A stretch of 64,000 bases of DNA from Halolamina litorea (GCF_026616205.1 NZ_JANHGR010000002.1:310001-374000), one strand, 5' to 3'; shown: positions 16,714 through 25,088, numbered from the stretch's first letter. The notes: generated by a model not told the origin, from the sequence alone. A program made the numbers and translations.

Positions 16714-17373
16714 TCAGAGCGAACCGAGCAGGAACCCGCCGACGGCGTCGCCGACCTCCCCGGCCCGGCCGACGAAGAAGTGATCCGCCGATAGCGCCGT
16801 CGTTTCCCAGCCGAGGCGTTCCGCCTCTTGCACTACCGGCTCCCAGTCAGCGATGTCGTCACGCTCGCCGTACACTACGGTCGCGGGGGCGTCGATGCGC
16901 TCCATCGCCGGCACGGCGAGCAGGTCGTCGTTCAGCCGCGACGGTGGCGCGAGCGCGGCGACGGCGTCGAGGTCGGGAGTCGCTGCCGCCGAGCCGTCGA
17001 CGGCGGTCCCGCCCGCCGCGAGCAGCGTCAGACAGCCCCCGAAGCTGAACCCCGTCAGGCCCACCCGTTCGTAGCGCTCGCTAACCCACTCGACTGCGGT
17101 GTAGGTGTCGCCGAGTTCGCCGTACCCCTCGTCCCAATCGCCGTAGTCGAAGCGCAGGCAGTCGACGCCGGCGCTAGTGAGGCGGTCGCTGATCGCCACG
17201 AGCCGTTCGTCGCCGCGGTGACCGCGCTGCTGGGGGTGTGGCGGGCAGGCGACGACGCAGGCCGAAGCTCCATCCTCAGCCGTCGACGCCGTATCGAGAG
17301 TCGCGCGCACGTCCCGGGCGCTCGGGAGCCGGATCGGATCGCTCACGCCGGGTGGATCGCCCGCCGGTCGCAT
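16714..17373 (-). CDS. alpha/beta hydrolase
   Basis: A 219-residue alpha/beta-hydrolase-fold protein. The nucleophile elbow GFSFGG lies at about 117-122. VYGERDD (about 173-179) supplies the acid region and a late DHFFVGR gives the catalytic His. HPQQRGHRGDERL and CLRFDYGDWDEG form the oxyanion/early strand region, as in dienelactone-hydrolase-like haloarchaeal enzymes. The substrate is unknown. Its start region faces the pspA promoter, so the two are divergent with about 67 bp between start codons. Confidence 0.82.
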   Translation of the reverse strand: MRPAGDPPGVSDPIRLPSARDVRATLDTASTAEDGASACVVACPPHPQQRGHRGDERLVAISDRLTSAGVDCLRFDYGDWDEGYGELGDTYTAVEWVSERYERVGLTGFSFGGCLTLLAAGGTAVDGSAAATPDLDAVAALAPPSRLNDDLLAVPAMERIDAPATVVYGERDDIADWEPVVQEAERLGWETTALSADHFFVGRAGEVGDAVGGFLLGSL

Positions 17374-17409
17374 GCGTTTTGCGGTCGAAACTGGTTGGCT
17401 TCGCGGGAA

Positions 17410-17416
17410 GTTTAAG
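17410..17416 (+). promoter_or_regulatory. TATA-like box of pspA (possibly bidirectional)
   Basis: gtttaag is centred about 28 nt before the ATG at 17441, which sets the pspA start and rules out the open frame reaching upstream to 17372. Read on the other strand (cttaaac), it is about 40 nt before the divergent hydrolase start. Confidence 0.5.
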
Positions 17417-17440
17417 GCGCTGACGGCCCCACACTCGGCT

Positions 17441-18259
17441 ATGGGAATCCTCTCGCGCGCCTCCTACATCGTCCGGTCGAAAGTCAACGCCATACTCAAC
17501 CGGGCCGAGGACCCGAACGAGACGCTCGACTACTCCTACGAGCAGATGCGTGACCGCCTCCAGGAGGTCAAACAGGGGATCGCCGACCTCACCACACAGA
17601 AGAAGCGACTGGAGATCCAGAAGCGCCGGCTCGAGGAGAACGTCGAGAAGCACAACGAACAGGCACGCGAGGCGGTCCGGCAGGACCGCGACGACCTCGC
17701 CCGGCAGGCCCTGGAGAAGAAGAAGTCCAAGATGAACGAGATCGAGGACTTGGAAGCCCAGATCGCCGACCTCCAGCAGTCCCAGGACCGGCTGGTCGAG
17801 AAGAAGGACGAACTTCAGAACCAGATCGAACAGTTCCGCACCCGCAAGGAGACGCTCAAGGCCCGCCACGACGCCGCCGAGGCCGAGACCCGCGTCTCCG
17901 AGGCGATGACCGGCGCCGGCGACGAGATGGCCGACGTGAGCCGGGCCATCGAGCGCTCCGAGGAACGCACCGAAGAGATGGAGGCCCGTGCGGAGGCGAT
18001 GGACGAACTGCAGGACACCGGCGCCTTCGAGAACGCCCTCTCCGACGAGGACAGCATCGACCGCGAACTCGAACAGGGGCGAACCGACAGCGAAGTCGAG
18101 TCCGAACTGGCGACGCTGAAGGGCGAACTCGGCAAGAACGGCGGCGAGAGCGCCGAGGCCGAGTCGGCCGCGGGGAGCGAGAGCGAGAGCGAAGCCGGGA
18201 ACGAGCCTGCAGACCCCGAAATCGAGAGCGAACTCGAAGAGCTCCGCGACGAGGAGTGA
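17441..18259 (+). CDS. pspA: PspA/IM30 family membrane-stress protein
   Basis: A 272-residue protein starting MGILSRASYIVRSKVNAILN, then the DPNETLDYSYEQMRDRLQEVKQ signature. An almost continuous coiled coil covers residues about 25-200, as in the ESCRT-III-related PspA/Vipp1/IM30 family that binds and repairs membranes. The last 70 residues are a low-complexity acidic tail. A membrane-protein gene follows after 55 bp and may share its transcript, which would fit a membrane-maintenance role; that link is inference. Confidence 0.92.
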   Translation: MGILSRASYIVRSKVNAILNRAEDPNETLDYSYEQMRDRLQEVKQGIADLTTQKKRLEIQKRRLEENVEKHNEQAREAVRQDRDDLARQALEKKKSKMNEIEDLEAQIADLQQSQDRLVEKKDELQNQIEQFRTRKETLKARHDAAEAETRVSEAMTGAGDEMADVSRAIERSEERTEEMEARAEAMDELQDTGAFENALSDEDSIDRELEQGRTDSEVESELATLKGELGKNGGESAEAESAAGSESESEAGNEPADPEIESELEELRDEE

Positions 18260-18314
18260 TGGCGCCCGCCGGCGCGCCAGTCCGGCGGACGAGCCACCGG
18301 AGGGGTGGGGCCCT

Positions 18315-19364
18315 GTGAGCGACGGCGACGCCGACGACTCGGCGGGACAGACACAGGACACCCTCCGGGAGCGTGCCGGCGTGAGCACCGCGAAGCTCTG
18401 GTTCTACATGGGCGCCGACCGCCGACTGGTCGCGCTCGGCTTGGCCGGCCTCCTCTTTGCGGGCGTCGTCGTCGGCGGCATCGTCCACCCACAGCCCGCC
18501 TACGTGCTCATCACCGACGGCGACCCGATGGAGACGCTCGCCCAGTCGCTCGTCGGCTCGACGGTCACCGGCGTCACCGTCGTGCTGACGCTCTCGCAGT
18601 TGGTGCTCTCACAGGAACAGGGCGCCGTCGGCGACCAGCGCGGCCGGATGGAGGACGCCACCAAGTTCCGCACGGACGTCGCCGACCTGCTCGACCAGCC
18701 GGTCAGCCCGACCGAACCGTCGGCGTTCCTTCGGGCGCTCGTCGGCGCGACCGAGGAGCGTGCCGAGTCCGTCGAGTCCGCCGTCGAGGACCTCGAGGAC
18801 GAGGAGCTCCGGGACCAGATCACCGAGTTCACCCGCGGGGTCAGGGAGAACGCCGAGGACGTGCGTGACGACCTCGAGGGCGCCCGGTTCGGCGAGTTCG
18901 AGGTGATCCGTGCGGCGCTCGACTTCAACTACTCGTGGAAGCTCTACACCGCCCAGCGGTTCCGGGCGGAGAACACGGACGCGCTGAGCGAGCACGCTAC
19001 CGACCGACTGGCGGCGCTCGCGAGCGTTCTCGAACTGTTCGGCCCCGCCCGCGAGCACTTCAAGACGCTCTACTTCCAGTGGGAGTTGATCGACCTCTCG
19101 CGGACGATCCTCTGGGTCTCGCTGCCGTCGCTGTTGGTCTCGACGTGGGCGCTGATCTTCTTCGACGCCTCGGTCGTTCCGGGGTTCGTCCTCGGCGTGC
19201 CGACGGTGTTGCTACAGGTCGCGGCCATCGTCGCCGCCGCGTTGCTGCCCTTTGCGGTGTTGCTCTCCTACATCCTCAGGATCGTCACGGTCACCAAGCG
19301 CACCCTCTCGATCGGCCCGTTCATCCTCCGGGAGACCGACCGGGACACCGCGTTCGAGGAGTAG
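18315..19364 (+). CDS. four-helix membrane protein with cytosolic domain, paralogue of 27484-28467
   Basis: A 349-residue protein read from a GTG start. It has an N-terminal pair of hydrophobic helices (about 42-65 and 85-103). A QLVLSQEQGAVGDQRGRMED segment and a helical soluble domain (about 125-240) follow. Then come FGPAREHFKTLYFQWELIDLSR and two C-terminal helices ending SYILRIVTVTKRTLSIG. The same order and motifs occur in the 327-residue protein at 27484. Its position 55 bp after pspA suggests membrane stress. No known transporter or enzyme motif is visible, and I do not recognise a characterised homologue. Confidence 0.8.
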   Translation: MSDGDADDSAGQTQDTLRERAGVSTAKLWFYMGADRRLVALGLAGLLFAGVVVGGIVHPQPAYVLITDGDPMETLAQSLVGSTVTGVTVVLTLSQLVLSQEQGAVGDQRGRMEDATKFRTDVADLLDQPVSPTEPSAFLRALVGATEERAESVESAVEDLEDEELRDQITEFTRGVRENAEDVRDDLEGARFGEFEVIRAALDFNYSWKLYTAQRFRAENTDALSEHATDRLAALASVLELFGPAREHFKTLYFQWELIDLSRTILWVSLPSLLVSTWALIFFDASVVPGFVLGVPTVLLQVAAIVAAALLPFAVLLSYILRIVTVTKRTLSIGPFILRETDRDTAFEE

Positions 19365-20402
19365 CTACTCCCGAACGCCGGTACCCGAACGGTCCAGTCC
19401 AGCCAGTCGGATCTCGCCCCGGGTCAGGTCCACGCCGTCGTAGGGGTCCGAGTCGAGCAACAGCGAACCGTCGAGGTCCGCGTAGTCGAGCAGCGGCCCG
19501 AGATGGGCGGCGGCGGCGATGCTCGCGTTGCTCTCGATCATGCAGCCGAGCATGACCTCCAGCCCCTCGGCACGGGCGGCGTGGACCATCCGTTTCGCTT
19601 CGAGCAGGCCGCCACACTTCATCAGCTTCAGGTTCGCGATGTCGCACTTGTCCGCGATATCGGGGATGTCCGCGAGCGTGACACAGGACTCGTCGGCGGC
19701 GATCGGGAGTTCGCTGCGCTCGTAGGCGAACTGTAGCCCGTCGGGGTTCGACGCCGGCACCGGCTGTTCGATGAACTCGACGCCGTGGTCGGCGAGCCAG
19801 CGGGAGTTCCGGACCGTCTCGCGGGGGGTCCACGCCTCGTTGGCGTCGACGCGCAGGGTGGCGTCGGGCGCCTCCGAGCGGATCGCCTCGATGATCTCGC
19901 GGTCGCGGTCGGTGCCGAGTTTGACCTTCAGCACCTCGTAGCCGGCGTCGACGGCCTCGGCGGTCTTCTCGCGGATCCGCTCGGTCGTGTCGAGACCGAT
20001 GGTGAACGAACTCGTCGGCGTCGTGTCGGCGTCGAGGCCCCAGAGCCGGTAGAGCGGGAGGCCCGTGCGCTTGGCCGCGAGGTCGTGGAGCGCGATCGAG
20101 ACCGCACAGCGGGCCGCGGGGTTGCGCTCGACGGTGTGGCGCATGCGTTCCTCGATCTCGGTCAGCGCGTGGGGGTCGCCCACGTCCTCGACCACGTCCA
20201 GCAGGGCCGGCATGACCGCCTCGACGGTGTCGGCGGTCTCGCCGTAGTGTGCGGAGGGGGCGGCGCCGCCCACGCCGGTCATGCCGCCCTCGTCGGTGAC
20301 CTTCACGATCACGTTCTCGGCGGTCTCGGTGGTCCCCCGCGAGATGGTGAAGGCGTCGGCGAGCGGGAGCGAGACGCGCTCGAACTCGGTATCGAGGCTC
20401 AT
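19365..20402 (-). CDS. dgcA: enolase-superfamily racemase/dipeptide epimerase (DgcA-type)
   Basis: A 345-residue protein of the muconate-lactonizing/dipeptide-epimerase branch. The general-base loop KVKLG lies at about 162-166. Metal ligands are in RVDANEAW (about 189-196), FIEQPV (about 217-222) and ADES (about 243-246), and KLMKCGG gives the second catalytic Lys. The family either epimerises L-Ala-Glu or racemises N-acylamino acids. Because it overlaps the DUF1611 gene by 4 bp, the best reading is N-acetyl-D-glutamate racemase of the DgcN-DgcA D-glutamate pathway reported for marine bacteria and haloarchaea. L-Ala-D/L-Glu epimerase remains an alternative. Confidence 0.85.
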   Translation of the reverse strand: MSLDTEFERVSLPLADAFTISRGTTETAENVIVKVTDEGGMTGVGGAAPSAHYGETADTVEAVMPALLDVVEDVGDPHALTEIEERMRHTVERNPAARCAVSIALHDLAAKRTGLPLYRLWGLDADTTPTSSFTIGLDTTERIREKTAEAVDAGYEVLKVKLGTDRDREIIEAIRSEAPDATLRVDANEAWTPRETVRNSRWLADHGVEFIEQPVPASNPDGLQFAYERSELPIAADESCVTLADIPDIADKCDIANLKLMKCGGLLEAKRMVHAARAEGLEVMLGCMIESNASIAAAAHLGPLLDYADLDGSLLLDSDPYDGVDLTRGEIRLAGLDRSGTGVRE

Positions 20403-21424
20403 CGCAGCGCCTCCACGATCTCGTCGGCACCGAAGCGTACGGGGTCGGTCGCGTCCCCTCCGATCGCGTCGCCGAACGCCTCGACGGCCTCGCGGGCGGC
20501 CTCGTCGTCGTCGATGCTCCGTGTGTTGAGCGCGCCGGCGACGACCTCGGTCTCGTGGACCGGCGCCGCGAGCGACTCGTAGAGGTCGACGTACTCCTCG
20601 ACCGGCGGGAGTTCGGTGTCCTCGTAGCCGTGGACGACCTCGCGGCCGGCCTCGTGACAGAGCACCAGTTTGTCCGCCATCGAACCGTGCAGGATGCCGC
20701 AGGTGACCGCGGAGTAGGCGGGGTGGACGATGCTCCCCTGCCCCTCGACGAACAGCACGTCGTGTTCGTCGCCCTTCTCCAGCAGCATCTCCTCGACGGC
20801 GCCGGCGGTGAAGTCCGAGACCACGCGGTCGACGGGGTTGCCCCAGCCGGCGATCATGATGCCGGTCTGTCCCGTCGGGATGAACCCGGCGTCGATGCCG
20901 GCCTCCCGTGCGGCGTCGACCAGTTCGCAGGTCGCAGTCATCTTCCCGACCGAGCAGTCGGTGCCGACGGTGAGGACGACTTCGGCGTCGATTTCGTCGG
21001 ACCGGCCTTCGGCGACGCCGATCCCCTCGTGGGGTTTCCGCACGTCGTGGATCTCCGCGCCGTGTTCGGCCGCGAGCGTGGCGAACTCCTCGTCGTCGTT
21101 GAGGAAGTAGTGGAGGCCGGCGACCACGTCGACACCGGCTTCGAGCGCGGCGACCACGTCCGAGCGCCAGGACTCGTCGAAGCCACCGCCGATCGGCGCG
21201 ATGCCGATGAGCAGGGCGTCGACCTCGCCGTCGATATCGGAGAAGGCGTCGACGATGGGGGCGTCGGCGACCACGTCGGTGTGGTCAGCGACCCGGTCGC
21301 CGGCGGTGTCACGGTCGATCACGGCGACGGTCTCGTCGTCGCTGTAGCGCATCACGCCCAGCGCGGTCTTTGCACGGTCCGGGAACTTCTCGTGGGCGAG
21401 GATCGCGAGGCGCCTCTGTTGCAT
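20399..21424 (-). CDS. dgcN: DUF1611 protein, D-glutamate N-acetyltransferase-like (DgcN)
   Basis: A 341-residue DUF1611 protein. The N-terminal Rossmann-like half has AILAHEKFPDRAKTALGVMRY and a DALLIGIAPIGGGF segment. The C-terminal P-loop half has TVGTDCSVGKMTAT (about 178-191), GFIPTGQTGIM, VEGQGSIVHP and GSMADKLVLCHEAGR. Characterised relatives acetylate D-glutamate using acetyl-CoA, the first step of the DgcN-DgcA route. Start codon 20402 of dgcA lies within its last codons (ATGA overlap), so the two are coupled. The ATG at 21424 fits the TATA-like box at 21449-21456. Confidence 0.85.
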   Translation of the reverse strand: MQQRRLAILAHEKFPDRAKTALGVMRYSDDETVAVIDRDTAGDRVADHTDVVADAPIVDAFSDIDGEVDALLIGIAPIGGGFDESWRSDVVAALEAGVDVVAGLHYFLNDDEEFATLAAEHGAEIHDVRKPHEGIGVAEGRSDEIDAEVVLTVGTDCSVGKMTATCELVDAAREAGIDAGFIPTGQTGIMIAGWGNPVDRVVSDFTAGAVEEMLLEKGDEHDVLFVEGQGSIVHPAYSAVTCGILHGSMADKLVLCHEAGREVVHGYEDTELPPVEEYVDLYESLAAPVHETEVVAGALNTRSIDDDEAAREAVEAFGDAIGGDATDPVRFGADEIVEALR

Positions 21425-21448
21425 GGTGGGTCGAAGGGGGAGGGGGAT

Positions 21449-21456
21449 GATAAATC
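21449..21456 (-). promoter_or_regulatory. TATA-like box of dgcN-dgcA
   Basis: Minus-strand GATTTATC is centred about 28 nt before the ATG at 21424. It lies back to back with the histidine-kinase promoter in an 88-bp divergent spacer. Confidence 0.55.
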
Positions 21457-21477
21457 GGGGGCCTGTTTCGGCCGACC

Positions 21478-21487
21478 GGCTTTTTCC
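21478..21487 (+). promoter_or_regulatory. T-rich promoter box of the histidine kinase
   Basis: ggctttttcc is centred about 31 nt before the GTG at 21513. An open frame continues upstream to 21423, but starting there would overlap dgcN's promoter, so the GTG is preferred. Confidence 0.4.
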
Positions 21488-21512
21488 GGTTCGGTTGCGT
21501 AGCCCTGTCAAC

Positions 21513-23483
21513 GTGGATCAGTCGCTCCCTTCCCACGGCGAACTCGAGCGGCGGCTTCGCCGACAGGAGGTCGTTGCCGACCTGGCCCAGCAGGCACTCG
21601 TGACCGACGACGTGGCGGCCCTCTTCGAAACCACCGCCGAGACGGTCGCCGACTGCCTCGACGCCGACGCTTGCGGGCTGTTCGAGCGCCAGCACAGCGG
21701 GGAACTGGTGCTCCGTGCGGGTACTGGATGGCCGGAGGACGCGGTCGGTGCGGCCGCCGCTCCCGAAGGCCCCGACTCGACGCTCGGACGTGCCCTCCGT
21801 TCGCCCGACGCGGTGGTCGTGGCCGATACGGGCGAAGAGGGCGAACCGGCCGTTCAGCCACCGCTTCCGGGCGCCGAGGTCAGGAGTACGGTCGGTGCTC
21901 CCGTCGCTCCCGACGGCGAGCGGTGGGGTGTGCTCGAACTCCGGGCGGCGGCACCGCGAGCGTTCGACGAAGCCGACGCCGCGTTCGTCGCGGACGTTGC
22001 CGACGTGCTCGCGTCGGCGCTCGCCGCGGACCGCAGACAGAGCCAGGCCGAGGAGGTGTACGGCCGCATCTCGGACGCGTTCTTCGCCCTCGACGAGGAG
22101 TGGCGCTTCACCTACCTGAACGACCGCGCTCACGAACTCATCAACCCCGGCGACGAGGACCTGGTCGGCGAGAACGTTTGGGAGCAGTTCCCGGAAGCGG
22201 TCACTCGGGAGTTCAAGTCGAAGTACGAACACGCGGTGGACGAACAGGAGAGCGTCACCTTCGAGGAGTACTACCCCGAGCCACTCGACGCGTGGTTCGA
22301 GGTGAGCGCGTACCCCTCGGAGACGGGGCTCTCGGTCTACTTCCAAGACGTCACCGAACGCAAGCGCGTCGAACAGGAACTCCGCCAGAGCGAGGCGCGG
22401 TTCCGGATGCTCGCCGAGGAACTCGAAGAGGTCGTCTGGATGACCACCGCCGATCCCACCGAGTTCGTCTACGTCAACCCCGCCTTCGGCGAGGTCTGGG
22501 GGATGGACCACGAGACGCTCTACGACCAGCCCCTCGCGTTCATCGACGCCATCCACCCCGACGACCGCGAGCAGGTCCGTGAGGCGTACCTCGCCCTCCC
22601 CGAGGAGCCCTACGACGAGGAGTACCGCGTCGTTCGCCCCGACGGGGACGTCAGGTGGGTCCACGCCCGTGGGACCTCGGCCGTCGCTCCCGACGCCGAC
22701 GGGGAGATGGTCCGCGTCATCGGCATCGGCGAGGACGTGACCGAGCACAAGCGCCGCGAGGAACGCCTCGAGGAGTTGGTCGCGGAGCTCGAATCCTCGA
22801 ACGAGCGCCTCGAACAGTTCGCCTACGCCGCCTCCCACGACCTCCAAGAGCCCCTGCGGATGGTCTCCTCGTACCTGCAGTTGATCGAGGACCGATACGG
22901 CGAGGAACTCGACGAGGAGGCCCGGGAGTTCTTCGACTTCGCCGTCGACGGCGCCGACCGAATGCGCGAGATGATCCAGGGGCTGCTCGCGTACTCCCGG
23001 GTCGAGACCGGCGGGAACCCGTTCGAGCCGGTGGCGTTGGACGCGGTGCTCGACGCGGTCGAAGACGACCTCCGGATACGCATCGAGGACAGCGACGCCG
23101 AGATCGACGCCGACCCGCTCCCGACCGTCGTCGGCGACGAGGGACAGCTTCGGCAGGTGTTCCAGAACCTCCTCGACAACGCCATCGAGTACAGCGGCGA
23201 CGACGACCCGCGGATCCGGATCGCCGCGACGGCGACCGACGACAGCCGGTGGGAGATCACGATCCGAGACGAGGGGATCGGTATCGACCCGGAGAACGTC
23301 GACCGGGTGTTCGAGGTGTTCGAGCGGCTCCACGCCGTCGGCGACCACGCCGGCACCGGCATCGGCCTCGCGCTCGTCGAACGGATCGTCGAGCGCCACG
23401 GCGGCGAGATCCGGGTCGACTCCAAACCCGGCGAGGGAACCGCCTTCACCTTCTCGCTACCCGCCGCCGAACCGGCGGACTGA
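21513..23483 (+). CDS. GAF-PAS-PAS sensor histidine kinase
   Basis: A 656-residue soluble kinase with no transmembrane helix. A GAF domain (about 25-170) contains two possible Cys ligands in CLDADACGLF. A PAS domain follows (about 180-285) and a second PAS/PAC (about 295-420) ends with VTEHKRREERLEEL. The HisKA dimerisation helix with H-box AASHDLQEPLRM is at about 440-451. The HATPase domain has N-box QNLLDNAIEYSG, G1 RDEGIGID and G2 GTGIGLAL. No response regulator is adjacent, which is common for haloarchaeal kinases. The signal is unknown; it is divergent from dgcN. Confidence 0.93.
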   Translation: MDQSLPSHGELERRLRRQEVVADLAQQALVTDDVAALFETTAETVADCLDADACGLFERQHSGELVLRAGTGWPEDAVGAAAAPEGPDSTLGRALRSPDAVVVADTGEEGEPAVQPPLPGAEVRSTVGAPVAPDGERWGVLELRAAAPRAFDEADAAFVADVADVLASALAADRRQSQAEEVYGRISDAFFALDEEWRFTYLNDRAHELINPGDEDLVGENVWEQFPEAVTREFKSKYEHAVDEQESVTFEEYYPEPLDAWFEVSAYPSETGLSVYFQDVTERKRVEQELRQSEARFRMLAEELEEVVWMTTADPTEFVYVNPAFGEVWGMDHETLYDQPLAFIDAIHPDDREQVREAYLALPEEPYDEEYRVVRPDGDVRWVHARGTSAVAPDADGEMVRVIGIGEDVTEHKRREERLEELVAELESSNERLEQFAYAASHDLQEPLRMVSSYLQLIEDRYGEELDEEAREFFDFAVDGADRMREMIQGLLAYSRVETGGNPFEPVALDAVLDAVEDDLRIRIEDSDAEIDADPLPTVVGDEGQLRQVFQNLLDNAIEYSGDDDPRIRIAATATDDSRWEITIRDEGIGIDPENVDRVFEVFERLHAVGDHAGTGIGLALVERIVERHGGEIRVDSKPGEGTAFTFSLPAAEPAD

Positions 23484-23489
23484 GCCGGG

Positions 23490-24389
23490 TCAGAGCCCGC
23501 GGACGCGGACGCTCCAGAAGTCCCGGAACGCCGTCTCCAGCGCTTCCTCGGGCTCGCCGGTGGCGTCGACGCGCGCGGTGGTGTCCGCAAGGTCACGGAG
23601 TTCGCCGAGCACGCTGCGCTCGCCGACGATCACGACCCGGTCGGCGTCGCCGGCGTGTGCCTCGACGGTCGCCGCGGCTTCCTCCAAGTGCTCCTCGATC
23701 TGGGCGTCCCGGCGGCGCTCGAAGCGGTCCTGCGAGAAGCCGCCCTTCGAGTGTTCGTTCATCACGTCGCTCTCGAACCCCGCGAACTCCACGCGCTCGC
23801 CGTCCTCGTAGACGCCGAGGGCGAACCGGTCCGAGCGGACGAGCGCGAAACAGAGCCGGCCCGTCGGGCCGACCCACTCCGGGTCAACCCGGAACCCGTC
23901 GTCCCACTCGACGAAGGGCTCGGGCTCCACCGGGAGCGAGAGCGCGGTGGCGACGAGGCCGGCGTCGTCTGCACAGACCAGACACGGCGCCGCCCGCGAG
24001 ACGAGCGGCGCACGGTCGCCCAGCGTCTCCCGGACCGGGTCGGGCAGGTCGCCGTCGTCGACGAACGCCGTCAGCGCGCCCTCCCGGCCGGCGTCGACGC
24101 TCCGGAGCCGGTCGGCCACGGCGCCGACGCGGCCGCCGCTGGCGGTCTCCTCGTGCCGGTAGGTCAGGTCGGCGTCGCCGTCGCCCTCGGCCCGCGAGAG
24201 CCGGTCTTCGAGTTCGGTGATCCGGTCTTCCAGCTTGTTGACCTCGCGTTCGGCGTCCTGCCGGGCGCTGACGGCCTCCGCACGGCTCTCCTTGGCTGAT
24301 TCGGCCTGTGCCTGCAGGCTCTCACACTCCTCCTCGAGTTCCTCGATTCGCTCCTTCAGGCGGGCGCGGCCCAGCAGGCGGTCGAGCAT
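23490..24389 (-). CDS. Vms1/ANKZF1-type (VLRF1) peptidyl-tRNA-cleaving ribosome-rescue protein
   Basis: A 299-residue protein. A coiled coil at about 8-68 precedes an eRF1-like VLRF1 domain (about 125-290). The diagnostic loop is KGGFSQDRFERRRDAQ at about 215-230, equivalent to the catalytic loop with conserved Gln in yeast Vms1 and human ANKZF1. Those proteins cut the CCA end of peptidyl-tRNA on stalled 60S ribosomes. DRVVIVGERSVLGEL matches an aRF1-like strand-helix. There are no ankyrin repeats or zinc finger. The archaeal function is inferred. The ATG at 24389 has a TATA-like CTACAAA about 26 nt upstream. Confidence 0.82.
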   Translation of the reverse strand: MLDRLLGRARLKERIEELEEECESLQAQAESAKESRAEAVSARQDAEREVNKLEDRITELEDRLSRAEGDGDADLTYRHEETASGGRVGAVADRLRSVDAGREGALTAFVDDGDLPDPVRETLGDRAPLVSRAAPCLVCADDAGLVATALSLPVEPEPFVEWDDGFRVDPEWVGPTGRLCFALVRSDRFALGVYEDGERVEFAGFESDVMNEHSKGGFSQDRFERRRDAQIEEHLEEAAATVEAHAGDADRVVIVGERSVLGELRDLADTTARVDATGEPEEALETAFRDFWSVRVRGL

Positions 24390-24429
24390 ACCGAACCCGC
24401 GGAGGGGCAACGGTTTGTAGCTTCTGGGC

Positions 24430-24564
24430 TCACTCCTCGTCGTCGAGGTGGAGCAGCTGCATCGACTCCCGGATGTGGTACCGAACCTCCCGATCCTCGG
24501 CGAGTTCGAGCGCCGCGCGCAGTTGCCGCTCGATACTCGTGTTCACCCGTTGGCGTTTCTCCAT
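24430..24564 (-). CDS. small conserved haloarchaeal protein (44 aa)
   Basis: A 44-residue helical protein, MEKRQRVNTSIERQLRAALE then LAEDREVRYHIRESMQLLHLDDEE. The amphipathic, charge-patterned sequence and the strong minus-strand TATA-like box at 24585-24592 make it a convincing real gene. The function is unknown; it may be a DNA- or protein-binding helix-rich factor. Confidence 0.75.
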   Translation of the reverse strand: MEKRQRVNTSIERQLRAALELAEDREVRYHIRESMQLLHLDDEE

Positions 24565-24584
24565 GCCACCGAGTGGCACTCTCC

Positions 24585-24592
24585 TAATAAAG
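24585..24592 (-). promoter_or_regulatory. TATA-like box of the 44-residue protein
   Basis: Minus-strand CTTTATTA is centred about 25 nt before the ATG at 24564, one of the strongest promoter-like boxes in the window. Confidence 0.6.
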
Positions 24593-24636
24593 TAATGCGG
24601 TGCGTAACGTCCCCCGAACGACCCGTTCCCTGCGGG

Positions 24637-24978
24637 TCAGGCGGCGTCAGCCGGCCGCCACCCCGCGTACTTGAGCAGTTGGCCGGCGCGCTCGGGTCGC
24701 GCCAGCAGCACCTCCCGTCTGTCGGGCAGTCCGTCGTCGACCAGCGGCTCCGGTACGGTGAGCGTACCGGCCGGCACGTCCTCGGCGCCCCGGACCGGGA
24801 AGTGTGTTCCGTCGAGTTTCATCACGAGCGGGGAGTCGAGCCGTTCGATGCCCTCGCTCGCGCCGTAGAGCTGTCGGTTGACCGCCTCGTGGTCCTCGAC
24901 GTTGAGCGCGGCCCGCTCCTCGCCGGGTTCGACGTACAACACGCCCAGGTAGTAGCCGCTTGAGAACTGCTCGAACAT
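24637..24978 (-). CDS. conserved haloarchaeal protein (DUF5802-like)
   Basis: A 113-residue protein starting MFEQFSSGYYLGVLYVEPGE, then HEAVNRQLYGASEGIERLDSPLVMKL. This matches my memory of the haloarchaea-specific DUF5802 family, but I cannot check it. There is no catalytic motif, membrane helix or metal cluster. The TATA-like box at 25010-25017 is about 35 nt upstream of the ATG, implying a short leader. Confidence 0.78.
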   Translation of the reverse strand: MFEQFSSGYYLGVLYVEPGEERAALNVEDHEAVNRQLYGASEGIERLDSPLVMKLDGTHFPVRGAEDVPAGTLTVPEPLVDDGLPDRREVLLARPERAGQLLKYAGWRPADAA

Positions 24979-25009
24979 ACTGTGCGTGTTAACAACTAGC
25001 GTGATTGGG

Positions 25010-25017
25010 CATAAGCC
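25010..25017 (-). promoter_or_regulatory. TATA-like box of the DUF5802-like gene
   Basis: Minus-strand GGCTTATG is centred about 35 nt before the ATG at 24978. A very similar cgcttatg lies 18 bp away on the plus strand (25028-25035), so the two form a divergent pair. Confidence 0.45.
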
Positions 25018-25027
25018 TTGCCGGCAA

Positions 25028-25035
25028 CGCTTATG
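25028..25035 (+). promoter_or_regulatory. orphan plus-strand TATA-like box facing the hairpin array
   Basis: cgcttatg would place a transcription start near 25058-25062, firing rightwards through the hairpin array at 25097-25221 and antisense to the 3' end of the cyclophilin gene. No protein-coding frame follows, so if active it would make a noncoding RNA. Confidence 0.3.
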
Positions 25036-25088
25036 TGGAGCGCAAAAAGCGGGAACGGCGGCGAGTCGGCGCTACGCCACGACCGGCT

